Below, piece by piece: positions 34,436-43,860 of a stretch of 64,000 nt of DNA. The stretch is from the NCBI RefSeq assembly GCF_900091955.1, contig NZ_FMDF01000103.1, positions 1-64,000 of the forward strand, written 5' to 3'. How positions within the stretch are numbered: position 1 is the stretch's first letter; each line of letters begins with the position of its first letter. Under the pieces are notes generated by a model that saw only the letters and a list, made by a program, of their open reading frames with translations, had not been told where the DNA came from and did not search any database. Both the position numbers and the translations under genes were made by a program. The DNA is from Streptomyces sp. Ncost-T10-10d. GTDB lineage: Bacteria > Actinomycetota > Actinomycetes > Streptomycetales > Streptomycetaceae.

Positions 34436-36933
34436 GTGATCCGTACCGACGCCCTGGACCAGTTGCCCGTACGCACCGCTGTGCCCGCCCTGGAACGGGC
34501 CCTCGACGACCGCGGTGTCGCGGTGCTGTGCGCGCCGCCCGGCACCGGCAAGACGACCCTCGTACCGCTGGTCCTGGCCGGTCTGGCCGGGGGTGGCCCG
34601 GTGCGCAGGGTGGTGGTCGCCGAGCCGCGGCGCATCGCGGCGCGGGCGGCGGCGCGCCGGATGGCATGGCTCATCGGCGAGCAGGCCGGCGGGCGGGTGG
34701 GCTTCACGGTCCGCGGGGAGCGGGTGGTCGGGCCCCGCACCGTGGTGGAGGTGGTGACCACCGGGGTGCTGCTCCAGCGGCTGCAGCGCGACCAGGAACT
34801 GGCCGGCGTCGATGCGGTGATCATCGACGAGTGCCATGAGCGGCATCTGGACGCGGACACGGTCGCCGCGTTCCTTCTCGGTGTGCGGGAGGCGATCCGG
34901 CCCGATCTGCGGCTGGTCGCCGCGTCCGCGACGACGGACGCGGAGGGCTGGGCACGGCTGCTGGGCGACGCTCCGGTGGTGGCGGCGCAGGGTGTTTCGC
35001 ATCCGGTGGAGGTGGTCTGGCCCCGCCCGCCGGGCCGGTGCGGCCGCCGCACGGGATGCGGGTCGATCCGGCGCTGCTGACACATGTCGCCTCGACGGTG
35101 CGCCGGGCACTCGCCGAACGGGAGGGCGATGTGCTTTGTTTCCTGCCCGGTGTCGGCGAGATCGGGCGGGTCGCGGTGCAGCTGGCGGGGGTGGCCGCCG
35201 AGGTGCTCCAGGTGCACGGGCGGGCCCCGGCGGCGGTTCAGGACGCTGTGCTGGCCGGGTCGTCCGACAGACGGCGGGTGGTACTGGCGACCTCGGTCGC
35301 GGAGTCGTCCCTGACGGTGCCCGGGGTGCGGGTCGTGGTCGACTCGGGGCTGGCCAGGGAGCCGCGTACCGATCACGCGCGGGGGCTGAGCGCGCTGACG
35401 ACGGTACGGGCGTCGCAGGCGGCGGGAAGGCAGCGGGCGGGCCGGGCCGGGCGTGAGGCGCCGGGGGCGGTGTACCGGTGCTGGGAGCAGGCGGAGGACG
35501 GGCGGCTGGCGCGGTTCCCGTCTCCGGAGATCAAGGTCGCCGATCTGGCGGCGTTCGCGTTGCAGGCAGCGTGCTGGGGCGATCCGGACGCGTCGGGGCT
35601 GGCGCTGCTCGATCCGCCGCCGGCGGGTGCGATGGGCGCGGCACGCGAGGTGCTGACGGCCGTCGGCGCGGTGGACGCCGACGGGCGGGTGACCGACCGG
35701 GGCGTACGGATGTCCCGGCTCGGCCTGCATCCGCGTCTGGCGCGGGCCCTGCTGGACGGCGCTGCCGAGGTGGGCGGCCGCCGGGCTGCCGAGGTGGTGG
35801 CGCTGCTGAGCGAGGAGCCGCCGCGCGAATACGGGGATGATCTGGCGGCGGCGCTGCGTACCGCCCGGCGGGGCGGGGACGGCTATGCGGCGCGTTGGCG
35901 GCAGGAGGTCCGGCGGCTGTCCTCGTCGGTCCAGGACGTGGGTGGGGGTTCCGGTCCGGACGATGGAGCCGTCGGTCTGGTGGCCGCGCTGGCGTTCCCG
36001 GAGCGGGTGGCGCGGGCCCGGGGCGAGGGAGCGTTCCTGATGGTGTCGGGTACGGGTGCGGAGCTGCGCGACGGGTCTCGGCTGCGCAGCGCGCCGTGGC
36101 TGGCGGTCGCGGTCGCCGACCGGCCCGCGCACGCGGCGTCCGCGCGGGTGCGGCTCGCCGCCGTCATCGACGAGGACACGGCGCGGACGGCTGCCGGGCA
36201 TCTGCGGTTCGCGGGCGAGGAGGTCCGCTGGGCCGGCGGCGATGTGGTGGCCCGCAGGGTGGAGCGGCTGGGTGCCGTCGAGCTGTCGGTGCGCCCGCTG
36301 AAGGAGCCTGCGCCCGAGCTGGTGCGCGAGGCGCTGATCGAGGGTCTGCGGCGTGAAGGGCTCGGGCTGCTGCGCCGGACGCGTGATACCGAGCAGTTGC
36401 GGGAGCGGCTCGCCTTTCTGCACCGGACGTTGGGCGCGCCCTGGCCGGACGTGTCGGACGGTGCGCTGCTGGACCGTACCGAGGAGTGGCTGGAGCCCGA
36501 GTTGTCACGGGCGCGGCGGCGCTCCGATCTCGCGCGGATCGATGCGGGGCAGGCGTTGCGGCGGCTGCTGCCGTGGGCGACCGGCGAGGCGGCCCGACTG
36601 GACGAGCTGGCACCGGAGCGGATCGAGGTGCCGAGCGGCTCCCGTATCAGGGTGGAGTACGGCGGGGCGCAGCCCGTACTCGCGGTGAAGCTCCAGGAGC
36701 TGTTCGGCCTGCAGGAGACCCCGAGGGTGGCCGGGGTGCCGGTGCTGGTCCACCTCCTCTCCCCCGCCGGCCGTCCCGCGGCCGTCACCGCGGATCTGGC
36801 GTCGTTCTGGCGGGACGGCTACCGGGCCGTGCGGGCGGAGCTGCGGGGCCGCTATCCGAAGCATCCGTGGCCACAGGACCCCACGACGGTGGAGGCGACC
36901 CGGTTCACGAAGGCGCGGCTCAGGCGGGAGTAG
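34436..36933 (+). pseudogene. hrpB: ATP-dependent helicase HrpB, split by a one-base frameshift
   Basis: HrpB is a DEAH-box RNA helicase of unclear role, normally about 820-850 residues. The first part reads APPGTGKTTLVPLVLAG (Walker A near 38), VVAEPRRIAARAAA, TTGVLLQRLQ, DECHERHLD and AASATTDAEGWARLLG, then goes out of frame near 35020 and stops at 35080. The second frame takes over with RPPHGMRVDPALLTHVASTV and continues with ATSVAESSLTVPGVR and QRAGRAGR through to 36933. Adding one base in TGGCCCCG (about 35019-35024) restores a single frame of 832 residues. Either the gene is recently inactivated, or one base was missed in sequencing. Its 3' end overlaps the converging DUF3068 gene by 14 bases. 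Confidence 0.82.
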
Positions 36934-37930
36934 GTTCCGGGTCCGGGGCGGGTGCCGGTGCCCCGTCGGACAGTTCGTCGTCCGGGCGCCGGGAGCGCGC
37001 CTCCAGCCACAGGGCGAGCGCGAGCAGGACCGTGCCGAGGGCGAGGAAGCCCCAGGGCAGGTACGAGGTGAGCAGCAGGACCAGCAGCCGCTGGGACTTG
37101 ACCAGGGCGACGATCGAGTCGACGTAGTCCGCGCGCATCTTCACGTGCCCGGCGAACACGGTGACGGTGTCCTGGGACATGCCCATCGCCTTGGCGTTGC
37201 GCAGCTCCTCCTTGTGGATCTCCTCGCCGTTGACGGGCGCTCCGGTGACCGGGTCCACCCAGAACATCCGCTTGGTGGTGTACCAGCGGGTCATGCCCGT
37301 CTTGGCGATCTGTTCCGGGGTGACGCCCTTGATGGGCATCTTCTTCGGCATCGGGACCTTGGTCCACGGGATGGTCTGCTCGAAGTAGTAGACGTCCATG
37401 CCGTGGAAGGTGCGGGTGCCCTGGTAGTGGATGGGCGAGCTGGTGCGGGCCTGCGCGTCGAAGTACTCGTAGTCGCGCTTCTCGGTGAGGAAGGGCCACT
37501 TGAACTCGATGCCCTCGCGCCTGACCGGGTCGCCGTCGACCATTTCGCCGGTGGCGTGGACGGGGGCCTGGCTGTGGGCGTCGAAGATGTAGCGCTCGGG
37601 GATCTCGGAGACCATTTTGCCGTCGGGGCCGGCCACGTAGCTGAGGGCGTCCCAGACGACGACGTCGCGGCCGGCGCTGCGCTCGATCTTCTCGGACTCC
37701 TCCACATTGCCCTTGAGGGTCTGCACGATGGTGACCTTGGGGACCTGCTTCACCTTCATGTTGTCGTTGTAGTCGAGGAGGGTGGCGGGCTTCGCCTCCA
37801 GCACCGTCTCCTGGTACTGGCTGGGCGGGATCTTCGCCAGCCGCGGGAAGGCGTACCAGCGCAGCAGTGGCGACATGGCGGCGAAGAAGACGGCGAAGGC
37901 CAGGAGTACGAGGCTGGCTCTGCGGCGCAT
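36920..37930 (-). CDS. DUF3068 (PorA-like) membrane protein
   Basis: The 336-residue protein has an N-terminal membrane helix (ASLVLLAFAVFFAAMSPLL), a large extracytoplasmic domain of about 250 residues and a C-terminal helix (LLVLLLTSYLPWGFLALGTVLLALALW) followed by an acidic, proline-rich tail. The middle contains IERSAGRDVVVWDALSYV, RYIFDAHSQAPVHATGE and EGIEFKWPFLTEKRDYEYFD, the typical DUF3068 blocks. No catalytic motif is known; a role at the cell envelope is likely. It is preceded at 40 bases by the SPW_0924-type small gene in the same direction. Confidence 0.9.
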   Translation of the reverse strand: MRRRASLVLLAFAVFFAAMSPLLRWYAFPRLAKIPPSQYQETVLEAKPATLLDYNDNMKVKQVPKVTIVQTLKGNVEESEKIERSAGRDVVVWDALSYVAGPDGKMVSEIPERYIFDAHSQAPVHATGEMVDGDPVRREGIEFKWPFLTEKRDYEYFDAQARTSSPIHYQGTRTFHGMDVYYFEQTIPWTKVPMPKKMPIKGVTPEQIAKTGMTRWYTTKRMFWVDPVTGAPVNGEEIHKEELRNAKAMGMSQDTVTVFAGHVKMRADYVDSIVALVKSQRLLVLLLTSYLPWGFLALGTVLLALALWLEARSRRPDDELSDGAPAPAPDPEPTPA

Positions 37931-37970
37931 GGTGGTGCCCTCCCTCAGCTTCTGTTGCTTCTTCCGGTGG

Positions 37971-38108
37971 CTAGTTCTTGGGGCCCGGGACGGTGGTCAG
38001 CAGGGGTTTGGGCGAGGTCTCTCCGGGCGGGGCGCCGATCGTGGTGATGGTGAAGACGAGCGCGAGGGCTGCGGCCAGCCCGATGGCGGCGGCGACGAGG
38101 GCACGCAT
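37971..38108 (-). CDS. SPW_0924-type short membrane protein
   Basis: A 45-residue protein from the ATG at 38108 to TAG at 37971. It is one hydrophobic helix (RALVAAAIGLAAALALVFTI) followed by a short tail, PPGETSPKPLLTTVPGPKN. The tail is conserved in a family of tiny Streptomyces proteins I recall under this name. It may be a single-pass membrane peptide or a short secreted one. It sits 40 bases upstream of DUF3068 and is likely co-transcribed. Confidence 0.72.
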   Translation of the reverse strand: MRALVAAAIGLAAALALVFTITTIGAPPGETSPKPLLTTVPGPKN

Positions 38109-38191
38109 GCCGGTCCTCCCGGAGAACACGGATCTGATGGGTCGTCAGGGTTGGGGCACCGTAGCAATGCGGGCGCGAGATGAGAACACGT

Positions 38192-38230
38192 AGAACAGCC
38201 CCTCTGCCGGGCGGTGGCAAAGGGGCTGTC
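38192..38230 (-). terminator. Terminator of the lytic transglycosylase gene
   Basis: An imperfect 14-15-base stem (ACAGCCCCT... against ...AGGGGCTGT, with G-U pairs) and a short loop lie 25 bases after the transglycosylase stop codon. It also stands upstream of the SPW_0924-type gene. Confidence 0.7.
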
Positions 38231-38254
38231 GTGAGTGACGTGCGGCGGAACGGG

Positions 38255-39919
38255 TCAGGCAGCGGGCGTCTGCGGGGCCTCGACCTTGAGCTCGATGACG
38301 ACCGTGGCGCCGCCCTCGGTGGTGAGGCGCAGCTTGTACGTGCCCGCGGTGTCGTCGGCGTAGATCTTCGGGAGCCTCAGGATGCCGTCGGCGTCGGTCT
38401 CGAGGTCCGTGAGGGTACGGACCGTCCTGCCGTCCGCGTCCTTGAAGTACGGGCCGTTGCCGTTCTCCACCGGCTCCGCGGCGTCGGTGATCATGGTTGC
38501 GGTGACGGCTACACCGGCGGCGACCGCGTCCTTGTAGGTGGCCTTGACCTCGACGGTGTCGGCGAACTCGGCGCCGGGCGCGGCGGTCAGTGCCTTCTCG
38601 TCGGTCCTGACGATCGCGTCGGCCTGTCGGGCGGTGACGGTCGCGGTGTAGGTGACGGCGGGCAGCGAGTGGCCGGTGGCGGCGGCTCGCACCGTGAACT
38701 GCCCCGTCTTCTCGCCCGCCTTCAGCACCGGCGCGGTGACGGTGCCGTCGGCTCCGGTGCGGAGGGTGACCGCGTTCTTCCCGCCGGTGAAGGTGGCGTC
38801 CGTGTCACCGGCGATGGTGAAGGTCACGGACGCCTTGGCGAGCGAACCGCCGAGCTTGTCCTCGGCCCGCACCTTGATCCGCTCGGCGAACGCGTCGCCC
38901 GCGGTCGCGGTGAGCGCGCCGGTACCGGCGTTCTCCACACGTGCGACGGTCCGGGACGGCGGGGGCGTGGGTGGCGTGGGCTTCGGACTGGTCGGAGTGG
39001 AGCCGCCCGGCTTCGGCGGCTTCGGCTTCGAGCTCGGAGGCGGGGTCGGGGACGGTGAGGCGCCGGGGGTGTTGGGGTTCGGGCTCGGGTCCGTACCGCC
39101 GCCGAGGCCGGGCGGGACCGTGCCGGTGCCGTCGGGGATCTCGTGGGTACCGCGCCTGTAGTAGTCGAACCAGGAGCGGACTGTACGGAGGTAGGCGTCC
39201 GAGTGGTTGTAGCTCAGGACCGCCCGGTCGAGATCCGCGGCTACGGACAGATCGCGGGAACCGGCGCAGAGATAGCGTCCGGCGGCGAGCGCCGCGTCGT
39301 AGATGTTGTTGGGGTCCTTGCGGCCGTCTCCGTTGCCGTCCTGGCCCCAGGTCGCCCAGGTGGACGGGATGAACTGCATCGGGCCGACGGCACGGTCGTG
39401 CGTCGCGTCCCCGTCGTACGCCCCGTTGTCGGTGTCCTTGATCATGGCGAAGCCCCGGCCGTCGAGGACCGGGCCGAGGATCGGGGAGAACGTGGTGCCG
39501 TTCGCATCGACCCTGCCGCCGCGGGCCTGGCCGGACTCGACCTTGCCGATCGCGGCGAGCAGCTGCCACGGCAGCCGACAGGCGGCATCGCTGCCGGCGA
39601 CGGTCTGTTCGGCCTTCTTGTACGCGGCCAGGATCGAAGCCGGTATGCCGGCTTCCGCACTGCCGGTGATGGGCAGATCGGTCGCGGTTCCAGGCTTGTT
39701 GGGCGTGTTCAGCGGCGGAAGGTCCGTGTAGTACGGCGAGTTGCCGGTGGCCGGAGTGTCGTCGGGCGACGGTGTCGTTCCGGCGGACTGCTGATCGCCA
39801 CTCCCGGTGGCCAGCGTTGCGCCAGGGGCCCCTGAGGCGGAGAGTGCCGCCACGGCGACCGCGGCCACAGCGGTCGTGGTCGCCCCCTTGCGAAGTCGGC
39901 GACCGAATTGCGCTGCCAT
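38255..39919 (-). CDS. Secreted lytic transglycosylase with C-terminal bacterial Ig-like repeats
   Basis: The 554-residue protein has an N-terminal signal sequence (MAAQFGRRLRKG followed by ATTTAVAAVAVAALSASGA), then a lytic murein transglycosylase domain (about 90-270): IPASILAAYKKAEQ, LPWQLLAAIGKVESGQARGG with the catalytic glutamate, AVGPMQFIPSTWATWG and LDRAVLSYNHSDAYL. A proline-rich linker (about 285-330) leads to two Ig-like repeats starting near 331 (RTVARVENAGTGALTATAGDAF) and 440 (QADAIVRTDEKALTAAPGAEF). It should cleave peptidoglycan outside the cell; the linker and Ig-like domains suit wall binding. The ATG gives MAAQFGRRLR. Confidence 0.93.
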   Translation of the reverse strand: MAAQFGRRLRKGATTTAVAAVAVAALSASGAPGATLATGSGDQQSAGTTPSPDDTPATGNSPYYTDLPPLNTPNKPGTATDLPITGSAEAGIPASILAAYKKAEQTVAGSDAACRLPWQLLAAIGKVESGQARGGRVDANGTTFSPILGPVLDGRGFAMIKDTDNGAYDGDATHDRAVGPMQFIPSTWATWGQDGNGDGRKDPNNIYDAALAAGRYLCAGSRDLSVAADLDRAVLSYNHSDAYLRTVRSWFDYYRRGTHEIPDGTGTVPPGLGGGTDPSPNPNTPGASPSPTPPPSSKPKPPKPGGSTPTSPKPTPPTPPPSRTVARVENAGTGALTATAGDAFAERIKVRAEDKLGGSLAKASVTFTIAGDTDATFTGGKNAVTLRTGADGTVTAPVLKAGEKTGQFTVRAAATGHSLPAVTYTATVTARQADAIVRTDEKALTAAPGAEFADTVEVKATYKDAVAAGVAVTATMITDAAEPVENGNGPYFKDADGRTVRTLTDLETDADGILRLPKIYADDTAGTYKLRLTTEGGATVVIELKVEAPQTPAA

Positions 39920-40105
39920 ACCTCTGGCCCCTCCCCTTCGACGGCTGTCCGCGCTCCCCAGCGCCGGGACTCAGGCGACCCTACGGCAACTTGTGCCGCC
40001 GGAACACCGTGCACTGACCGGTTCTTACCTGTTTTTCACGTTCCGGACAGCAAGTTGTACGGCGGGTGTCGGGCGGGCGACGGCGGCTCACGCATACTTG
40101 CCGCC

Positions 40106-40945
40106 ATGCCGTTCACACTCAGTCATGCCGCGGCCGTGCTGCCGGGGATGCGGCGGGACGGAACGGCGCGCGGGCCGCTCCTCGCCTCGGCCCTCGTCGC
40201 GGGTTCGTTCGCCCCCGACATGACGTACTACGCGGACACCGCGATCCCGGGGGCCATGGAATTCGGGCGGGTCACCCACTCGGTGTGGGGCGTGTTCACG
40301 GTCGATGTGCTGATCACCGCGGCCGTGGTGGCGCTGTGGCTGCTGCTGCGCGAACCGTCGGTGGCGCTGCTGCCGAGGACCTGGCAGGGACGGGTGCATG
40401 CGTTCGTGCGAGGGCAGTGGTGCGGATCCGACCGAGGGGCGTGGAATGTCCGGGACGGTGCGTGGTTCGTACTGTCGGCGGTCATCGGATCCGCCACGCA
40501 TGTCGTCTGGGACGCCTTCACCCATCACGACCGGTGGGGTGTGCGGTTGCTGCCGGTGCTCGACCGGAACATCGGCGGGATTCCCGTGTTCCAGTTGGTG
40601 CAGTACGGCAGTTCGGCGGTGGCACTGGCCGTGCTCGCCTGGTTCACGGCTTCGGGGCTGCGGCGGACCGGGGCGCGCCCGGTCCCGCCGTCCGTGCCGG
40701 TGCTGGGCCGTCGGGGGCGGTGGTCGGCAGGGGCGCTGCTGAGCGTCTGCGTCGTGCTCGGCGTCGTGCACCGGTGCGCGCGCTGGTATGCGTACTTCGG
40801 GCACATCGACACCCCGCTGGACATCATCCCGACCGCCTGCTTCGGCGCAGGGGCGGGACTGGCGGCGGGCCTGGTGCTGTACGGGGCGTGGATGCGGCTG
40901 CGGCGACCGCGCGCTTCCGTACCCTCGGCCGCCGGACGGGCCTGA
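40106..40945 (+). CDS. DUF4184 membrane protein
   Basis: The 279-residue protein has about five or six membrane helices. It opens with MPFTLSHAAAVLPGMRR, the conserved DUF4184 start with its histidine, and keeps GSFAPDMTYYA, GRVTHSVWGVFTVDVL and GSATHVVWDAFTHHDRWG. The conserved histidines and aspartates are reminiscent of membrane metal-dependent hydrolases (YdjM type), though no activity is shown for this group. The ATG at 40106 is the best fit; a longer frame upstream looks non-coding. Confidence 0.87.
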   Translation: MPFTLSHAAAVLPGMRRDGTARGPLLASALVAGSFAPDMTYYADTAIPGAMEFGRVTHSVWGVFTVDVLITAAVVALWLLLREPSVALLPRTWQGRVHAFVRGQWCGSDRGAWNVRDGAWFVLSAVIGSATHVVWDAFTHHDRWGVRLLPVLDRNIGGIPVFQLVQYGSSAVALAVLAWFTASGLRRTGARPVPPSVPVLGRRGRWSAGALLSVCVVLGVVHRCARWYAYFGHIDTPLDIIPTACFGAGAGLAAGLVLYGAWMRLRRPRASVPSAAGRA

Positions 40946-40997
40946 TTCCTCCGGGGCTGTCTGCACAAACCCCCGGGGCCCGTCCGGCGCCGCCGCG

Positions 40998-43709
40998 TCA
41001 GTGCGCTGCGGACTCCCAGTCCGTACCGACACCCACCGATACATCCAGCGGGGCGCGCAACTGCACGGCCGTGGACATCTCGTGGCGGAGGATCTCCTCC
41101 ACCTGTGCCCGCTCGCCCTCGGCGATCTCCAGAACGATTTCGTCATGGACCTGGAGCAGCATCCGGGACTTCAGCTTCGCCTCGGTCAGCGCTTGGTCGA
41201 CCTGGAGCATGGCCACCTTGACGATGTCCGCGGCCGTGCCCTGAATCGGTGCGTTGAGCGCCATGCGCTCGGCCATCTCGCGGCGCTGACGGTTGTCGCT
41301 GTTGAGGTCGGGGAGGTAGCGGCGGCGGCCGAAGGCCGTCTCCGTGTAGCCGGTGGCCCTGGCCTCCTCCACCACGCGGTGCAGATAGTCACGCACTCCG
41401 CCGAACCGCTCGAAGTAGGTGTCCATCAGGCCGCGCGCCTCGCCCGCCTCGATGTTCAGCTGCTGGGAGAGGCCGAACGCGGAGAGCCCGTACGCGAGTC
41501 CGTAACTCATGGCCTTGATCTTGCGGCGCATCTCCGGGTCGACGGCCGACTTGTCGACGCCGAAGACCTGCGAGGCGACCGTCGTGTGCAGGTCCTCGCC
41601 GGAGGTGAACGCCTCGATCAGGCCCGCGTCCTCGGAGAGGTGGGCCATCACGCGCAGTTCGATCTGGCTGTAGTCGGCCGTCATCAGCGTTTCGAAGCCC
41701 TCGCCGACGACGAAGCCCCGGCGGATGGCCCGGCCCTCGTCCGTACGGACCGGGATGTTCTGCAGGTTGGGGTCGGTGGAGGAGAGCCGGCCGGTCGCCG
41801 CCACCGTCTGATTGAACGTGGTGTGGATACGGCCGTCCGCCGCGATCGTCTTGATCAGGCCCTCGACGGTGACCCGCAGCTTTGCCTGCTCGCGGTGGCG
41901 CAGCATGATGACCGGCAGCTCGTGCTCGGTCTGTGCGGCGAGCCAGGCCAGGGCGTCGGCGTCCGTCGTGTACCCGGTCTTCGTCTTCTTCGTCCTGGGC
42001 AGACCCAGCTCGCCGAAGAGGACTTCCTGGAGCTGCTTGGGCGAACCGAGGTTGAACTCGCGGCCGACCGCCGCGTGCGCCTCCTTCACCGCCTGCTGCA
42101 CCGCACCGGCGAACTGCTGCTCCATCCCTTCCAGATGGGCCCGGTCGGCGGCGATGCCGTGCCGCTCCAGACGGGCCAGCAGAGCGGACGTCGGCAGCTC
42201 CATGCCCTGCAGCAGCTCGGTCGCGCCGACCTCTGCCAGCCGGGTGGTGAACGCATCGCCCAGATCCAGGACCGCGCGGGCCTGCGTCATCAGGGCGTCG
42301 GCCTCGGCCCGGTCGTCCGCGCCGAAGGCCAGCTGCCCGTCGGACGCCGCCGCGGGGGCCAGCTCCCGGCCCAGATACTCCACCGCCAGCGCGTCCAGCG
42401 CGAAGGAGCGGCGCCCGGGCTTGACCAGATAGGCGGCCAGCGCGGTGTCCATCGTGACGCCGTCGACCTGCCAGCCGTGCTCGGGGAAGACCCGCATGGC
42501 GCTCTTCGCGTTGTGCATGACCTTCGGCCGCCGCGCGTCGGCGATCCACGCGGCGAACGCCTGCTCGTCGCCCTCGTCGAGCTCCGCGGGGTCGAACCAG
42601 GCCGCCGCCCCGTCGGCCGCGGCGAGCGCGATCTCGGTGACCGTGCCACTGCCCACCGCCCAGGTGTCGACGGTGGCGACGCCGAGCGGCTGCCCGCCAT
42701 GTGCGGCGAGCCAGGGCGCCAGCTCGCCCGCGCCCAGCACCGCGCCGTCCAGTTCGATGCCCGCGGCGGGCGCCGGAGTCTCGTCCTCGGCCGCGCCCGG
42801 GTCGACGGCCAGCAGCCGCTCGCGCAGGCTCGGGTTACGGATCTCCAGGACGTCCAGCACGCCCGTCACCGCGGTGCGGTCGTACGGTGCGCGCTCCAGG
42901 TCCTGCGGGGTCTTCGGCAGCTCCACGTCGCGGACCATCTCGGTCAGCCTGCGATTGAGCCGCACCGCGTCCAGGTGGTCCCGGAAATTCTGCCCGGCCT
43001 TGCCCTTGACCTCCTCGGCGCGCTCCACCAGCTCGTCGAACGAACCGAACTGGTTGATCCACTTCGCGGCGGTCTTCTCACCCACACCGGGGATGCCCGG
43101 AAGGTTGTCCGACGGGTCACCGCGCAGCGCCGCGAAGTCCGGGTACTGCTGCGGCGAGAGCCCGTACTTCTCCTCGACCTTGGCCGGGGTGAAGCGCGTC
43201 AGCTCCGAGACGCCCTTCGTCGGGTACAGCACGGTGACGTTGTCCGTGATCAGCTGGAACGAATCCCGGTCACCGGTGACGATCAGCACCTCGAAGCCGG
43301 CCGCCTCGGCCTGCGTGGCCAGCGTGGCGATGACGTCGTCCGCCTCGAAACCGTCGACCGCGAAACGGTCGGCGTGCATCGCGTCGAGCAGCTCGCCGAT
43401 CAGCTCGACCTGCCCCCTGAACTCGTCCGGGGTCTTCGAGCGGTTCGCCTTGTACTCGGGGAACTCCTCCGAGCGCCAGGTCTTGCGGGAGACATCGAAC
43501 GCCACCGCGAAATGCGTCGGCGCCTCGTCACGCAGCGTGTTCGCCAGCATCGACGCGAAGCCGTACACCGCGTTCGTCGGCTGCCCCGAACCTGTCGTGA
43601 AATTCTCCGCAGGCAGCGCAAAGAACGCCCGGTACGCCAGGGAGTGCCCGTCCATCAGGAGCAGGCGCGGTCGGTTGTCTGCCGTCTTCTTCGATGCCGT
43701 CTCAGCCAC
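40998..43709 (-). CDS. polA: DNA polymerase I
   Basis: The 903-residue enzyme fills repair gaps and removes primers. Residues 1-310 are a 5' nuclease (LLLMDGHSLAYRAFFALP, GFEADDVIATLATQAE, LPGIPGVGEKTAAKWI). The middle domain keeps the shape of a 3'-5' exonuclease but lacks its acidic metal ligands (the DxE position reads VATVDTWAV, and HNAKSAM replaces NxxxFD), as in other actinobacteria, so it should not proofread. The polymerase motifs are intact: TADYSQIELRVMAH (A, near 680), RRKIKAMSYGLAYG (B) and LLQVHDEIVLEI (C, near 850). The start is GTG at 43707-43709 with a damage-type promoter just upstream. Confidence 0.97.
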   Translation of the reverse strand: MAETASKKTADNRPRLLLMDGHSLAYRAFFALPAENFTTGSGQPTNAVYGFASMLANTLRDEAPTHFAVAFDVSRKTWRSEEFPEYKANRSKTPDEFRGQVELIGELLDAMHADRFAVDGFEADDVIATLATQAEAAGFEVLIVTGDRDSFQLITDNVTVLYPTKGVSELTRFTPAKVEEKYGLSPQQYPDFAALRGDPSDNLPGIPGVGEKTAAKWINQFGSFDELVERAEEVKGKAGQNFRDHLDAVRLNRRLTEMVRDVELPKTPQDLERAPYDRTAVTGVLDVLEIRNPSLRERLLAVDPGAAEDETPAPAAGIELDGAVLGAGELAPWLAAHGGQPLGVATVDTWAVGSGTVTEIALAAADGAAAWFDPAELDEGDEQAFAAWIADARRPKVMHNAKSAMRVFPEHGWQVDGVTMDTALAAYLVKPGRRSFALDALAVEYLGRELAPAAASDGQLAFGADDRAEADALMTQARAVLDLGDAFTTRLAEVGATELLQGMELPTSALLARLERHGIAADRAHLEGMEQQFAGAVQQAVKEAHAAVGREFNLGSPKQLQEVLFGELGLPRTKKTKTGYTTDADALAWLAAQTEHELPVIMLRHREQAKLRVTVEGLIKTIAADGRIHTTFNQTVAATGRLSSTDPNLQNIPVRTDEGRAIRRGFVVGEGFETLMTADYSQIELRVMAHLSEDAGLIEAFTSGEDLHTTVASQVFGVDKSAVDPEMRRKIKAMSYGLAYGLSAFGLSQQLNIEAGEARGLMDTYFERFGGVRDYLHRVVEEARATGYTETAFGRRRYLPDLNSDNRQRREMAERMALNAPIQGTAADIVKVAMLQVDQALTEAKLKSRMLLQVHDEIVLEIAEGERAQVEEILRHEMSTAVQLRAPLDVSVGVGTDWESAAH

Positions 43710-43716
43710 GCCCCCG

Positions 43717-43739
43717 ATCCTGCCACGGACCACTGACAA
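43717..43739 (-). promoter_or_regulatory. Probable RecA-independent DNA-damage promoter of polA
   Basis: On the complement, TTGTCAGTG and eight bases lead to CAGGAT, one base off the TAnnnT -10 pattern. The first nine bases are identical to those of the ogt element. The start codon follows eight bases after the -10 box. Confidence 0.55.
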
Positions 43740-43860
43740 TCCCGACCGGACATGGCTCGCCGGACTCTCTGTCGGTGCCTCGTGACAGGATCGAGGGAGG
43801 AACACGTACTGCATCGCCGCGCACCGCGCAGTGATGCAGTTGCTCAAAGGGGAGCACGAA

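Noticed and set aside
35038..36933. A separate, shorter helicase gene
   Set aside because: It lacks the Walker A and DEAH motifs, which are in the frame directly upstream; together they make one HrpB.
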